A stretch of 64,000 nucleotides of DNA. Source: a virus. Below the pieces are notes generated by a model. That model had not been told where the DNA came from, searched no databases, and worked only from the letters and a program-made list of their open reading frames with translations. A program made the translations under genes and the position numbers. The stretch covers positions 1 to 64,000 of IMG/VR virus record IMGVR_UViG_3300028610_001072; one strand, given 5' to 3'. Of this stretch, positions 1 to 8,961 are shown one piece after another (the stretch's first letter is position 1; each line of letters opens with the position of its first letter).

Positions 1-22
1 ATATCTGCTGTGCATCATTCAT
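1..22 (-). CDS. 5' end of a truncated gene, beginning MNDAQQI
   Basis: An ATG at 22-20 overlaps the TGA stop of the preceding gene in an ATGA junction, and a GAGG Shine-Dalgarno lies 7 nt upstream. Only seven codons are inside the window. By position, following portal and the MuF-like protein, it could be a head gene such as a scaffold or protease, but nothing visible proves this. Confidence 0.5.
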
Positions 23-426
23 GCTGGGACCTCAAACTTTTCCAGTAATGTATTGATGGTGTCGCGCAGTCGGGTAAGTTCCTCACGATCTTGGATTGCC
101 GATACATCAGCACCTTTCCCAAGGAATAGGGCCGGGAAAATAATCTGCACATGCTCTCTTATTTTAAGTAGAGTTTGGGCAAACTCATTAGGTAAAAATC
201 TTTCCTCGCCCTTGATTACCAATAATGATTTATCCGTGAGTTCGATAGCGCTCACTTCGGCATCGCCCACCGGAAGGACAGGGGGACGGATTCCTGTACG
301 CATTTCAATGGCATCCTCTATCATTATTCTCTTCTCTATTGGCATTTCCCGGTGGATTACAACGATGGTTTTATCCGTGATCTCAATCGTGGCTATCTGC
401 TTCATTAGAATTAAATCGTTCTTCAT
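19..426 (-). CDS. Hypothetical head-module protein (135 aa)
   Basis: I do not recognise this protein. It has an AGGGAA ribosome site before its ATG. The sequence is beta-rich for about 85 residues, with two similar stretches (EITDKTIVVI and ELTDKSLLVI) suggesting an internally duplicated small fold, then an amphipathic helix with a leucine-rich C terminus. It follows portal and the MuF-like protein in the packaging/head operon, so a structural or morphogenetic role is likely by context only. Confidence 0.75.
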   Translation of the reverse strand: MKNDLILMKQIATIEITDKTIVVIHREMPIEKRIMIEDAIEMRTGIRPPVLPVGDAEVSAIELTDKSLLVIKGEERFLPNEFAQTLLKIREHVQIIFPALFLGKGADVSAIQDREELTRLRDTINTLLEKFEVPA

Positions 427-434
427 ATTATTCC

Positions 435-1703
435 CTATGCTGCTTTCCCTATTTTGATGTGTGGATTAGCCTTCAGGAATTCAGCATGTTCTGCTTTTGA
501 TTTGTCGTCAACAGCGAATTCCACCCGGCCATTCTTCAGGTAGTACAGGTCAGGTATCCACTCTGACCACCGGCACCGGCAATTTGGATGCAGGGGAAGC
601 ACCGGCATTGCTTGCTCATGGTGCTCTCGATCCCGCATTTTATGGTTCTCGATCTTACGACCAGAGAGGCCACGACCAACATTACTCTTACCTACCCAAA
701 TTTCATTCTCCCAGCGTTCCGTCACCCCTCGGTATTCCTTCGAGGTTGGGTCCAGCCCTTCAGGACTCGGCGGCGGTTTGTGCGTTACCCGGTAAATCTT
801 TTTATGGACGTGGCTCTCGCAATATTGGCAGGCGTCAGCATGGCTATTCCCCAGCACATAACCGCCTTCCGGTTGACTGGCAATAAATCCATCACTGGCA
901 GACCTGTTAGCCTCAGTTATCGCCACCCGCTCCCAGTCCCGGTTTAAAACTGAATTCTCACTGAGCGCCATGTCCCGCATTAGTTTCCGAGCCAGCTCCC
1001 CTCGAGATGTCCGGTTCTGAATACCCTCGAGGATAATGTTTTGAATCTGCCCCTTCGCCCGGTTGGTTACTCCAGTGATATTCATACTGGCGTACTGGTA
1101 TGCAAACTTTATTGCATTCACCTCGATAGGATTGAGCTTCAGTAGCATGATCGCATCGCGCAGGGTCTTGGGAAGCTTCGAGAGGTCGATCTTGATTTTC
1201 TTCCCCATCAACTCTTTACCGGACAATTTGGCGGCGGTGGCTGACTGGACAATAATCTTCTGTACCTTGGCCCGGTCCACATGCAGAGCGTTCATCAATA
1301 TACCCTCGAGCCGGTTCATATCCTCATCTGAGAGCGGTTCGCCGTTGGCTTGGTACAGGACCTTGGCTTTTGATTTGATCAGCGAGAATGACCGACGCTG
1401 GTATGATTTGACCATTGTTTGGGGCAGCCCTAAATCCTTCAGGATCGCACTGATGATTCCTTTAGCATCCCACAGGGCATAGAACTCTTTTTCCAGCTCC
1501 CAGATCACCGGGTCCAGATGTGGTGCCGTGATCCGTTCACCCTTGGCCGCCTTATGCAGATCGTACTCCTGAGCATAGCCGTTCAGCTTCAATGCCTTGG
1601 ACATCTCATCTACCGCTTGGCGGCGGATTGATTCGTCAGCGGATATTAGTCGGGCTGGTATCTGGAGTTCTAACTTCATTTTCTTCTTCATCGTCTTCAT
1701 CAT
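435..1703 (-). CDS. Phage head morphogenesis protein, Mu gpF / SPP1 gp7-like
   Basis: Minor head protein that in this family associates with portal and is packaged with DNA. The N-terminal 230 residues are helical. The C-terminal third carries the MuF signature: an AITEANRSAS segment, HADACQYC (C-x2-C), then LHPNCRCRW, the usual metal-binding and conserved tail of the domain. It starts inside the end of the portal gene (about 68 nt overlap), with several candidate ATGs (1703, 1700, 1691, 1679) and no clear Shine-Dalgarno to choose among them. Family assignment is firm; the exact start is not. Confidence 0.88.
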   Translation of the reverse strand: MMKTMKKKMKLELQIPARLISADESIRRQAVDEMSKALKLNGYAQEYDLHKAAKGERITAPHLDPVIWELEKEFYALWDAKGIISAILKDLGLPQTMVKSYQRRSFSLIKSKAKVLYQANGEPLSDEDMNRLEGILMNALHVDRAKVQKIIVQSATAAKLSGKELMGKKIKIDLSKLPKTLRDAIMLLKLNPIEVNAIKFAYQYASMNITGVTNRAKGQIQNIILEGIQNRTSRGELARKLMRDMALSENSVLNRDWERVAITEANRSASDGFIASQPEGGYVLGNSHADACQYCESHVHKKIYRVTHKPPPSPEGLDPTSKEYRGVTERWENEIWVGKSNVGRGLSGRKIENHKMRDREHHEQAMPVLPLHPNCRCRWSEWIPDLYYLKNGRVEFAVDDKSKAEHAEFLKANPHIKIGKAA

Positions 1704-3684
1704 TTAGGATTGTAATAGCCACAATTGCCTTGTTGAGATTTTCATTGCCGGAGCGGCGTTCCTTACCTTGCTTGGTGGCTTTACCGTTACCGTTGGGGGA
1801 TGCCTTCTGGCCGGGTGGTAGATCACTACCCCCGCTGGGATCGGCAAACTGTTCGCCCCCTATGTAATCCCTGCCACCTTCACCATCGCCTTCCTCACCG
1901 GGGAACATTCCCATACCCATCTGCTCCTGCTGCTTAGCCTGTAGAGCTGCGGTGATGAGCTGTATGAATTGGTCATTGCTCGAGCCGGGGAGATCGTAGA
2001 TATTTATCCCTGCTATCTCCAGTTCCGCTTCCTTTTTGTCAGCGGCCACTAGCAGATCATTCATTGATTCGGTGGTAGCAAGTCCTTGGAGTTCGAGCTC
2101 TTTTTTCTTGCCTTCATCCTCGACATCCAATCCGAGAAAGGCCCATTGTAACCCCTCGATACCGGTGAGCTCTTCGACAATCATACTGCTGTTGATAATC
2201 TCTCGAAAATAGTTTAAGAAAAACCTCAGCCCTTCATCCTGTGACCGGACTACCGCGCCTTCCTCTTCGCTTTTACTGAATAACTTCTGCTTACCCAGTG
2301 TGTTTTTCTGGGATGCCAAACTGATGCTCTCCGGGGACATTCCCGCGAAGGTACACAGGATTGAGAATAGTGTTGATACCCACAGGAAATCTTCCATTTC
2401 CTTGGATGAGTCGTGGAACTTGATAAAGCTGGGCTTCACTCCCTTGGGTGTACCGAGCACTGGATATTTCCAATGATCCTTCCGCCCGGATGCCATACCC
2501 CAGATCAGCTTCCTGAAGAGTTCCATTTCTTCACGACTGAAGCCGTCTTCCGTGGCTCCCTCGATGGCGATCATTCCCTTGGGCATTGTCCCGGTACTAC
2601 GGCGGGTGTAGTTGTAGATAATACTGTCAACGATGTAGCGCAGTATCTCCAGACCTTTTTCAATGATGCTATAGCCTTGGAACTGCTCCTCGATATTGGT
2701 GGTGCCGAAGGCATGGCTCAGGATCATATTTTCATCGGTATAGCCAGCCCGGCGTTCCTTATGGCGGTCTACCTGAATATATCGGATTTCATCGATGTAC
2801 TCCATGTGTATGCCGGAATTCTCGAGAGCCTTGGTATAATCGGCTTTGTCCCAGCGCCAACTATCTACCCCTGTATTAGTCCGGTTGGTGGTTGGTACTA
2901 CATGAAAAATCGTACCGGCGTCCTGCAATACCCAGCCTAATGGCTTTCCCCGGAAGTCGAATTTTTTATCCAGACTTCCTCGTTGTCTCACGGTTTCAAT
3001 TGCAATCTTATCCAGATCGAAAAAGTCCTGATACCCATAGCATAGGAATTTTGTCAGGCTTGGCCGCTCTTCATTTGGCACGAAGAAAAACTGCCGGGCA
3101 AATACATTTTGGAACTTGGCTATGGTATCCTGCTCTTTTTTCGTAGCCTTCCGCTCAGGGTCAATGAACTCCAGCGCAAAGCCCGGTTTTTTCCCGTCGG
3201 AAGCAGTAGCGAATTCTGCCAATTGGTGATACCGGTATTGCTTGATCATCTGAGGTGCTGCGCTGGTCCCCGCCCGGCGCAATAACACTGGCTTTACCCG
3301 CTCATGGGGGAAGTCATAATTGTCCACACTATCCCGGTGAATATCCGGGTCAATCTGCATGGTCATCATCATGTTGGTGAAATTGCTGACCTGCCGTTTC
3401 AGTATCTCGTTGGATGCCTTGCCCTTCATCATCTCGTCGTACTCAGCACGGGCAGCCGGATCGGTTTTCAGTATCTGATCCAAATCGGCAATATCATCCT
3501 TATTAACCGCTAGGAATGCTTTCACTAATGGCATGGTTTGCCCGGATAGTTCAGCTCCCATTTTTTCAACGGCTGGGCCGCCACCGGCGATTAATTTCTC
3601 AGCCATATCATCAAGGGCTTGGCGGTTTGCAAATTGATCTGGGGCTTCCCAGTCTTCGCGGTCAGTCTTTGTTGTGTCATTCAT
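1636..3684 (-). CDS. Portal protein
   Basis: Dodecameric connector at the capsid vertex through which terminase pumps DNA and to which the neck attaches. The body (about residues 90-520) shows the wing-stem-clip pattern of large portal proteins, including FGTTNIEEQFQGYSIIEKG before the long stem helix and a C-terminal SKSEEEGAVVRSQDEGLR stretch typical of the family. The tail is a disordered acidic, glycine-rich region ending NDEDDEEEN. I place the start at 3684 (MNDTTKTD) because GGAGA lies correctly before it; the upstream in-frame start at 3726 has none. It lies between terminase and the MuF gene, as in many phages. Confidence 0.9.
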   Translation of the reverse strand: MNDTTKTDREDWEAPDQFANRQALDDMAEKLIAGGGPAVEKMGAELSGQTMPLVKAFLAVNKDDIADLDQILKTDPAARAEYDEMMKGKASNEILKRQVSNFTNMMMTMQIDPDIHRDSVDNYDFPHERVKPVLLRRAGTSAAPQMIKQYRYHQLAEFATASDGKKPGFALEFIDPERKATKKEQDTIAKFQNVFARQFFFVPNEERPSLTKFLCYGYQDFFDLDKIAIETVRQRGSLDKKFDFRGKPLGWVLQDAGTIFHVVPTTNRTNTGVDSWRWDKADYTKALENSGIHMEYIDEIRYIQVDRHKERRAGYTDENMILSHAFGTTNIEEQFQGYSIIEKGLEILRYIVDSIIYNYTRRSTGTMPKGMIAIEGATEDGFSREEMELFRKLIWGMASGRKDHWKYPVLGTPKGVKPSFIKFHDSSKEMEDFLWVSTLFSILCTFAGMSPESISLASQKNTLGKQKLFSKSEEEGAVVRSQDEGLRFFLNYFREIINSSMIVEELTGIEGLQWAFLGLDVEDEGKKKELELQGLATTESMNDLLVAADKKEAELEIAGINIYDLPGSSNDQFIQLITAALQAKQQEQMGMGMFPGEEGDGEGGRDYIGGEQFADPSGGSDLPPGQKASPNGNGKATKQGKERRSGNENLNKAIVAITILNDEDDEEENEVRTPDTSPTNIR

Positions 3685-3792
3685 AATTTCTCCGAAAATG
3701 CAAAAAAGTTCCGGGGACGCAGACACGCCACTTGGAACTTTTGCCGCCTGAAGTTAGATGATCTCGCGTTATTATGCCATCTCTAATTTTAC

Positions 3793-4131
3793 TCATGCCT
3801 GATTCTTTATGGCCGTTGAGAGGGCTTCTTCTACCGTATCGCCCCGGCCCCCGGATTTGATATATGATCTCACATGGTCTGTAATCACTGCCAGCAGGTT
3901 GACTGATGGTTCCTTGAAATCTTCCGGTACATCGAACTTGATTTCATAGGCTTTTACATCCTGCATGTGGGGGATCGCCTGACAGTGGAATCCCAATGTC
4001 ATAGCGCCATCCTGTTGCACCAGTGAGATCGTGACGTTGTAGCCAATCAATTTCCTGATCCGCTCCATGAATTCATAGATGTCCCAGAACTCGTTTTTGT
4101 ACTTCGGCTGCTTGGCAATCTTTTTAGCCAT
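3793..4131 (-). CDS. Hypothetical protein (112 aa)
   Basis: Unrecognised small protein in the late operon between terminase and portal. The start at 4131 (MAKKIAKQ) is chosen for the GGGGGGA ribosome site; the in-frame start at 4155 would sit inside the upstream gene. Basic N terminus, then an alpha/beta body. It overlaps the stop of the upstream gene by 8 nt, so it is translationally coupled. Confidence 0.7.
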   Translation of the reverse strand: MAKKIAKQPKYKNEFWDIYEFMERIRKLIGYNVTISLVQQDGAMTLGFHCQAIPHMQDVKAYEIKFDVPEDFKEPSVNLLAVITDHVRSYIKSGGRGDTVEEALSTAIKNQA

Positions 4132-4321
4132 CTGGTCCCCCCTCTGTATCCACACCTTTCAACGGTGCGCTATACCCATCATATATCATTCTACCACCTA
4201 CTCGATAGAAGTAATGGGCGGTTTTGTTGCTGTCTATTATAATGAGATCGTAGTTCTCTGAGGTATATACCATGATAGGGGTTGCCGATTCTATTTTTTG
4301 AATTAATCTTCTCATATCCAT
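4124..4321 (-). CDS. Hypothetical small protein (65 aa)
   Basis: Short beta-rich protein (MVYTSENYDLIIIDSN, then HYFYRVGG) of unknown function. Its ribosome site is weak, but it fits neatly between its neighbours and its end overlaps the next gene by 8 nt. No motif assigns a role. Confidence 0.6.
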   Translation of the reverse strand: MDMRRLIQKIESATPIMVYTSENYDLIIIDSNKTAHYFYRVGGRMIYDGYSAPLKGVDTEGGPDG

Positions 4322-4393
4322 TTCATATCCGGGGCCTCTCGTCCTAAAAGACCCCGGAAGACCCTATTTTATTTTCAACTCATATTGAGCTGG

Positions 4394-4867
4394 TTACGAT
4401 GCCTTTTTCTTCTGAGCCGGGATTGGGAAAATCTCGGTCTGCCTGCCAACATCCTTAAGGACGTTCTCAGCTTCTTTCATCAGCTTCAGGACCTTGAACC
4501 GGCATTCCTCAGTAATTGATTCGTGGGCCTCACCACCTGATTTGAGGTGTGGACCGTTGAGCGTCATGTGCTGGCCGCAGTTTAAGGTGATGACCGATTG
4601 GATGCTCACACCGATACCGCCATCGCTTTGATGGGATACACTGACGCCAGCCACCCTGATGCGTTTACTGTACTGATCGTCCGGCAACTCAGCATGTACC
4701 GGCACGTCAACGGCTAATGCCTTTAGGCACTTCAGGAAGGCGTTGTGTGGCACCTGTCCGCTTTTAAACGTTGCCTCGTACTTGTCATCCTCGGTGCCAT
4801 CAATAGGCATATCCCACTTGATGATTAAGCCCTTGCTGTCGTATTTGATTACTCTGTATTCTCGCAT
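4394..4867 (-). CDS. Hypothetical protein (157 aa)
   Basis: Unknown protein with a strong GGGGA ribosome site. The central region (residues about 68-95, ending in VIT) is beta-rich, and the C terminus is a charged helix ending in a lysine run. It follows the small XRE-like regulator gene with a 2-nt gap. Confidence 0.72.
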   Translation of the reverse strand: MREYRVIKYDSKGLIIKWDMPIDGTEDDKYEATFKSGQVPHNAFLKCLKALAVDVPVHAELPDDQYSKRIRVAGVSVSHQSDGGIGVSIQSVITLNCGQHMTLNGPHLKSGGEAHESITEECRFKVLKLMKEAENVLKDVGRQTEIFPIPAQKKKAS

Positions 4868-4869
4868 GG

Positions 4870-5112
4870 TTAGTCCCCTATGGTTGGTTTTATGGTACTC
4901 TTGAACTTATCGAAAAACACTTCCGGTGATTGCCGGTAAAATTCGCACAGCCGGACAAAGGTGTCTATGGTTGGTGTGGTATCGCCATTGATGATTGTAT
5001 ATACTCCCGGCGTTGTTAGATTGGTCCCTTTGGCAATATCGTTATAGGTGTGTGCATTTGCCATTCGCAGGTCCTGCATCCGCCGCTTGAAGTATTTTTT
5101 ATTGAATTTCAT
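4870..5112 (-). CDS. XRE/Cro-family helix-turn-helix regulator (80 aa)
   Basis: Small DNA-binding protein. Residues about 9-65 form the five-helix Cro/C1 fold, with AHTYNDIAKGTNLTTPGVYTI as helix 2-turn-helix 3 and INGDTTPTIDTFVRLCEFY following in the canonical order. There is no second domain, so a Cro-like or accessory regulator is likely. Its stop nearly abuts the next gene and its start overlaps the previous stop (ATGA). Target operators are not evident. It sits oddly within the late operon, so it may tune late transcription. Confidence 0.85.
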   Translation of the reverse strand: MKFNKKYFKRRMQDLRMANAHTYNDIAKGTNLTTPGVYTIINGDTTPTIDTFVRLCEFYRQSPEVFFDKFKSTIKPTIGD

Positions 5113-5405
5113 TTCTTAACCTCGTCAGGTTCCCACCATGCTATCAGGCAGGGATACCGTTTGGTTCGTTGTACTTTCTCTTTGGCATATTTCATAATCG
5201 GGATTCCCCCGACGGTGATCTCTGTAATTGTTTTCTCTGATAAATCCCACGCATTAATTATTGTGTCCGTGAGGGTTGGGTTGGTGACTCCGTGATCCGC
5301 CAACCGTTTTAGTTTCCGCCTTCCCAGTTCCCGGTATGCCAAGACTGCCTGACTGCATCTCTCCGCTGCGATGATCGTGTGGTCGTTGACTAGGAAGAGC
5401 TTCAT
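5109..5405 (-). CDS. Hypothetical protein (98 aa)
   Basis: Unrecognised. The N terminus (MKLFLVNDHTIIAAERCSQA) resembles small phage proteins that adopt a ferredoxin-like fold, but I see no diagnostic motif. It has a GAGG ribosome site, and its end overlaps the XRE gene by 4 nt. Confidence 0.7.
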   Translation of the reverse strand: MKLFLVNDHTIIAAERCSQAVLAYRELGRRKLKRLADHGVTNPTLTDTIINAWDLSEKTITEITVGGIPIMKYAKEKVQRTKRYPCLIAWWEPDEVKK

Positions 5406-5606
5406 TCATTGTGGCCTCTTTATACTGTGGAGAAGATCACCTGTTAATACTATATTATTGACTCCTCTTCCTAGCTTCTGGCTTTGTCGAAAATTGTATC
5501 GCGTCATGCCGGTTGGAAACATATTATTCTCATCCATGCACTGTTCACACTGGGGAGAAAATTTCTTATGTTTTTTACAGGCCACTCGGATTACTGTGGT
5601 GCTCAT
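5406..5606 (-). CDS. Hypothetical Cys/His-containing small protein (66 aa)
   Basis: Residues 9-23 hold C-x3-H and C-x2-C (ACKKHKKFSPQCEQC), a possible zinc knuckle. An AAGGA ribosome site precedes the ATG. It lies directly downstream of the tRNA-His gene on the same strand. Function unknown. Confidence 0.65.
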   Translation of the reverse strand: MSTTVIRVACKKHKKFSPQCEQCMDENNMFPTGMTRYNFRQSQKLGRGVNNIVLTGDLLHSIKRPQ

Positions 5607-5627
5607 ATTATCGGTTCCTTATTGTTT

Positions 5628-5705
5628 TGGGGTGCAAGGGGGGAGTCGAACCCCCAATCTCTCGGGCCACAACCGAGTGGCTTTACCAATTTGCCCACAA
5701 GCACC
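5628..5705 (-). tRNA. tRNA-His (GTG), CCA encoded
   Basis: Reverse-complement folding gives an extra 5' G (G-1), a 7-bp acceptor, a GGC/GCC D stem, an anticodon stem CTCGG/CCGAG with loop TTGTGGC (anticodon GTG), and a T arm GGGGG-TTCGACT-CCCCC. C73 is followed by genomic CCA. G-1 opposite C73 is the histidine identity element, which supports the call. Oddity: positions 5:68 and 6:67 of the acceptor stem are U-U mismatches, so the tRNA may be partly decayed. It lies between terminase and small late genes. Confidence 0.88.
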
Positions 5706-5712
5706 ATAATTC

Positions 5713-7923
5713 TCATATTATCAGATTCCTTTTGGTTGTTACCTTGAGGTCGGCTCGGAGATCGGATTCCGTCTGCCCTAGATGCTGGTCAATATCCTGA
5801 GCAAGCTGCTCCATACCGCCGCTTATAAGTGATGTGCTCTGGGGAGTTACCTTACCGCTTCGCTCGATACCCAACTTTGCCATCCGGGAGTTGAGAGTAT
5901 TCACCCACTTGACCCAACTCTGGTAAAGCATATCCACCATTGGCTCTGACCATTTCACCTTGTACCGTGCCCTGAGCCAGATGCGCATCTCAGCATTATT
6001 GCTCGGTTTCTTCTGGTTGGTATCGACAAAATCTTTGTAGGCTATATCGAACAGGATTAGCATTTGATCCAGCTCTTTATCCACATCCTCTTCAGAGTCT
6101 TCCCCTACATCGATGCTGAGCCGCTTGCCTTGGTAGCCATACTGGCAGATCAGATTATTGCAGATCACGGTTGCGTCCCAGACATCCTTTGAACCACCAT
6201 CCGGGTGATCGATCTTGTGATTGCCCTCGAGAATGATTTGGTGCATTTCAGTTTGCAGTAGATCATGGTCCAGATACTCGACTGCATTATTCCATACCAG
6301 ATGCCGGAACAATCGCCCATAGAGTAGCTGCATTGCATTTGTGAATGATAGCCGCTCGCAATTACCCACTCCCACATCCAGCGCCTTTTGCCGGATGCTC
6401 TCTGTCTGGAAGCTGTCAAAGTGGAAGGCCCGGCTCCGGGGGAAATGATCCCGGAACATCTTCATCATAACATCTTCTACATTCATGTAGTCGATCCCCC
6501 AGCCCGGCTTCTTCGCTTCCCAAACAAGTATAATGTCGATCACCGGCCTGCAATCGATGGTGGTTTCCTTGACCTCTTCAATACCTTCCTTGGTGCGGAC
6601 ATGGTAAGTGAAGGTAGCCACGTCCCGGTCCATCTTTTCAGGGTAGCCGCCCACTATGACCAGCCGGTCCTTATTGATCGCATAGTCGCCGCCCCAGTAT
6701 CGGTCCCGATTATCTCCGACTACTTTCAGGAGCTCCAGTGCGGTGTATGGGACTCGCTTCGGCTCCCCCTTGACTACCTCGTCACGGTGGGTAATGACTT
6801 CCTTCACCTGCACCGGTGATACCAGTTTGGGATTGGCACAATCATTGATCTTGCCAAAGTGAGGCATGAAGAATCCAAATACATTCGGGGGAACTATGGC
6901 CCGCCAGCGGCGGTCGGCATCGATTGGGTCTTTCGCTCGATCCTCTTTATAGGCGGCCTTTTTCGCTTTCTGGTCCTTATTGTTGAATACATACGTTGCA
7001 TACCATGCAGTCAGCACACCGTTGACAATTTCCATCTTGTTCTCTTTCGGAGCCTTGGAATAATAGTCGAAGGTCTCCACCAACAGGTCATTCACTTCCT
7101 GCTCGGGATATGCGAACATTATGGTTAATCGGTGATGGGGATTTGTGAAGCGGGTTTTCTGGTTGGTGTAGGCAGTTTTATATTGATGAGCGGCCACTGC
7201 AAATTTGGCACTGGTATTGGCCCGGCTCGGTTCATCCTCGATGGTGATCCAGATCGTATAACCTTCAACTGATTTGGCCGTCGTATCCAAGCAGTACACC
7301 CGGATGTCTCCGTACAGGTCATTACGGTTGGGGATGATCATCTCTTTTTCTTTGATGTCCCCTTGGCCGAACTGCTTCAGCCTGAAGCCTTGGTGCTCTG
7401 CGAACCAGTTATTGCCGCTGATGGGATCGCGGGTCAACCTTATGATGTCCCCCAGCGATCTATAGAATACGTTTTTGGCCTGCTGGGCATTCACCTGTGA
7501 ATAGTTCAGGATGTCGAATGGCTCATTGTGGGCCAGTCCGAAATAACTATGTGGGTCTTCGAGGCAGCACCAGAGATATATCGCATACACTACGATCCGG
7601 GACACAGTGAAATTCTTTCCGCCACCTTGACCGATTTTCAGGATGGCCTGCTCGACTGCGAAAAACCATTTGGCTGGGTCCTTGCCGAATATCCCATTGA
7701 TGACTTTTTTCTGGGCCTCTGATAGTGATTTGGTGCCGATGAATGTTTCGATGAATTCAATAGGTCCGACGGGATCAGTGCGCCACAATCGGCCTGATCG
7801 CTCTTGGTACTCAGCCTCAGCCATACGGCCAGCTTCCCGCTCATAGAACGCCATCTCTTGCGGGAGCTCACTCGCTGATTGAGACAAGTTTGGTGAAGTA
7901 GGTGTCCTTGTTATTCCGTTCAT
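5713..7923 (-). CDS. terL: Terminase large subunit
   Basis: ATP-driven DNA packaging motor and headful/site nuclease. Walker A is GQGGGKNF (residues 98-105), and the Walker B and catalytic carboxylate region is WITIEDEPSRA (226-235). A second domain with WGGDYAINKDRLVIVGG and a later HKIDHPDGGSKDVWD motif matches the RNase H-like nuclease with spaced acidic residues. As given it overlaps the small-subunit gene by 56 nt; an internal ATG at 7854 (MAFYEREAG) would remove the overlap, and neither start has a strong ribosome site. At 736 residues it is long for the family but all core motifs are present. Confidence 0.93.
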   Translation of the reverse strand: MNGITRTPTSPNLSQSASELPQEMAFYEREAGRMAEAEYQERSGRLWRTDPVGPIEFIETFIGTKSLSEAQKKVINGIFGKDPAKWFFAVEQAILKIGQGGGKNFTVSRIVVYAIYLWCCLEDPHSYFGLAHNEPFDILNYSQVNAQQAKNVFYRSLGDIIRLTRDPISGNNWFAEHQGFRLKQFGQGDIKEKEMIIPNRNDLYGDIRVYCLDTTAKSVEGYTIWITIEDEPSRANTSAKFAVAAHQYKTAYTNQKTRFTNPHHRLTIMFAYPEQEVNDLLVETFDYYSKAPKENKMEIVNGVLTAWYATYVFNNKDQKAKKAAYKEDRAKDPIDADRRWRAIVPPNVFGFFMPHFGKINDCANPKLVSPVQVKEVITHRDEVVKGEPKRVPYTALELLKVVGDNRDRYWGGDYAINKDRLVIVGGYPEKMDRDVATFTYHVRTKEGIEEVKETTIDCRPVIDIILVWEAKKPGWGIDYMNVEDVMMKMFRDHFPRSRAFHFDSFQTESIRQKALDVGVGNCERLSFTNAMQLLYGRLFRHLVWNNAVEYLDHDLLQTEMHQIILEGNHKIDHPDGGSKDVWDATVICNNLICQYGYQGKRLSIDVGEDSEEDVDKELDQMLILFDIAYKDFVDTNQKKPSNNAEMRIWLRARYKVKWSEPMVDMLYQSWVKWVNTLNSRMAKLGIERSGKVTPQSTSLISGGMEQLAQDIDQHLGQTESDLRADLKVTTKRNLII

Positions 7924-8860
7924 TGACCCGCTTTACGATGTTTTCCATTAGCTGATTGGCGAACTCTGGGGGAATCCTAAATTCTTTATCTTTGATGGTA
8001 ATTGGCTTCCTCACTTCCTCACCCACTGTTTCAATCAGTACCCGCCACAATTCAATGTACTGATGCAGGATGTCCTGATAACTGGCCCCCTCAAATAATT
8101 TCTGTGCTCGTAGCTCCATTCTATCTGTGATCGATCCGAAGTCCCGGCGCAACTTCGCGGTGTAATCCATGTACTGTGCGACTGTGATGTCGCAATCGTC
8201 ATAGAGCTTCTGGATGTGGGCTTCCATGTACCGGGTTTTCAAGAGGTCAAGCTGGATAGCCAACACTCTGGTTCCCGCAAAGTTTTCCATCTCTCCATTG
8301 ACGCCATCTAACAAACTTCCAAAGACCAATTTATATAACTCATCATCGTGATTGATCACATGATCCTCGAATGCCTTCAGGTAGACGTTGTGCCGGAGAT
8401 CATTCGGTCCCAGCACTTTCTCGATGGCTCGCATATCGGGCCGGATGTAGGTTTCTTTCATCCGAACCACAACCTTCAGCGTCTCCAGAACCTTGCCGGT
8501 CTCCTCGTCACGGATTTCCTCAGTGCTTTCATCCCTGAGAGTGACAACATGCCCCGAGAGGAGTTTGCCCAATCCATCCAGTGCCTTGATCATCTCCCCT
8601 TGGAATGCCCGCTCTTTAACCTTTTGGTGAGCGATACGCGCACGCGCAACAACGTCGCTAAGTTCGCTATACCTCTCAATCCATCTATAAAAAGTGGATC
8701 GGTGGACATTAAGCGCCTTATGACAGTCTTCTACCCGCCCTGTGTCAAATATAATATTTTCAACTGTTTGAAGCATCGACGGGTTGTAGGATACCCGTGA
8801 TTTGCGCGGTTTTGTTTTCGCTGGCAGCGACTTCTTACGACTTTTCGGTTTTTTTACCAT
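7868..8860 (-). CDS. terS: Terminase small subunit-like protein
   Basis: DNA-recognition partner of TerL. A lysine-rich N terminus precedes a helix-turn-helix (about residues 42-75, with CHKALNVHRSTFYRWIERY) like that of TerS proteins, which bind pac or cos. The remaining 250 residues are helical and may mediate oligomerisation. It has an AGGGA ribosome site and is the first gene of the packaging operon, just after a strong promoter (8882-8910). The assignment rests on the helix-turn-helix plus position directly before terL; at 330 residues it is longer than a typical TerS. Confidence 0.82.
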   Translation of the reverse strand: MVKKPKSRKKSLPAKTKPRKSRVSYNPSMLQTVENIIFDTGRVEDCHKALNVHRSTFYRWIERYSELSDVVARARIAHQKVKERAFQGEMIKALDGLGKLLSGHVVTLRDESTEEIRDEETGKVLETLKVVVRMKETYIRPDMRAIEKVLGPNDLRHNVYLKAFEDHVINHDDELYKLVFGSLLDGVNGEMENFAGTRVLAIQLDLLKTRYMEAHIQKLYDDCDITVAQYMDYTAKLRRDFGSITDRMELRAQKLFEGASYQDILHQYIELWRVLIETVGEEVRKPITIKDKEFRIPPEFANQLMENIVKRVNERNNKDTYFTKLVSISE

Positions 8861-8881
8861 AGTCCCTATTCTCGGTATCGG

Positions 8882-8910
8882 ATATTAACCAACAAGTCGC
8901 TTTAGTGCAA
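8882..8910 (-). promoter_or_regulatory. Sigma70-like promoter for the packaging/head operon
   Basis: On the minus strand TTGCAC (-35, 8905-8910) and TAATAT (-10, 8882-8887) are separated by exactly 17 nt and lie just upstream of the small terminase gene. The promoter begins where the upstream terminator ends, a classic operon boundary. Confidence 0.72.
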
Positions 8911-8945
8911 AAAAAAAGGGTGAGGCCGCTAAGCCCCACCCTTTT
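8909..8945 (-). terminator. Strong Rho-independent terminator
   Basis: The stem AAGGGTG/CACCCTT, extended by GGC/GCC past one mismatch, with a 6-nt loop, is followed on the minus strand by nine T residues. It closes the operon that carries the tas gene, the array and five small genes. The A-run on the other side gives a weaker plus-strand signal. Confidence 0.85.
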
Positions 8946-8961
8946 CGGTGGTAATCTGGAG

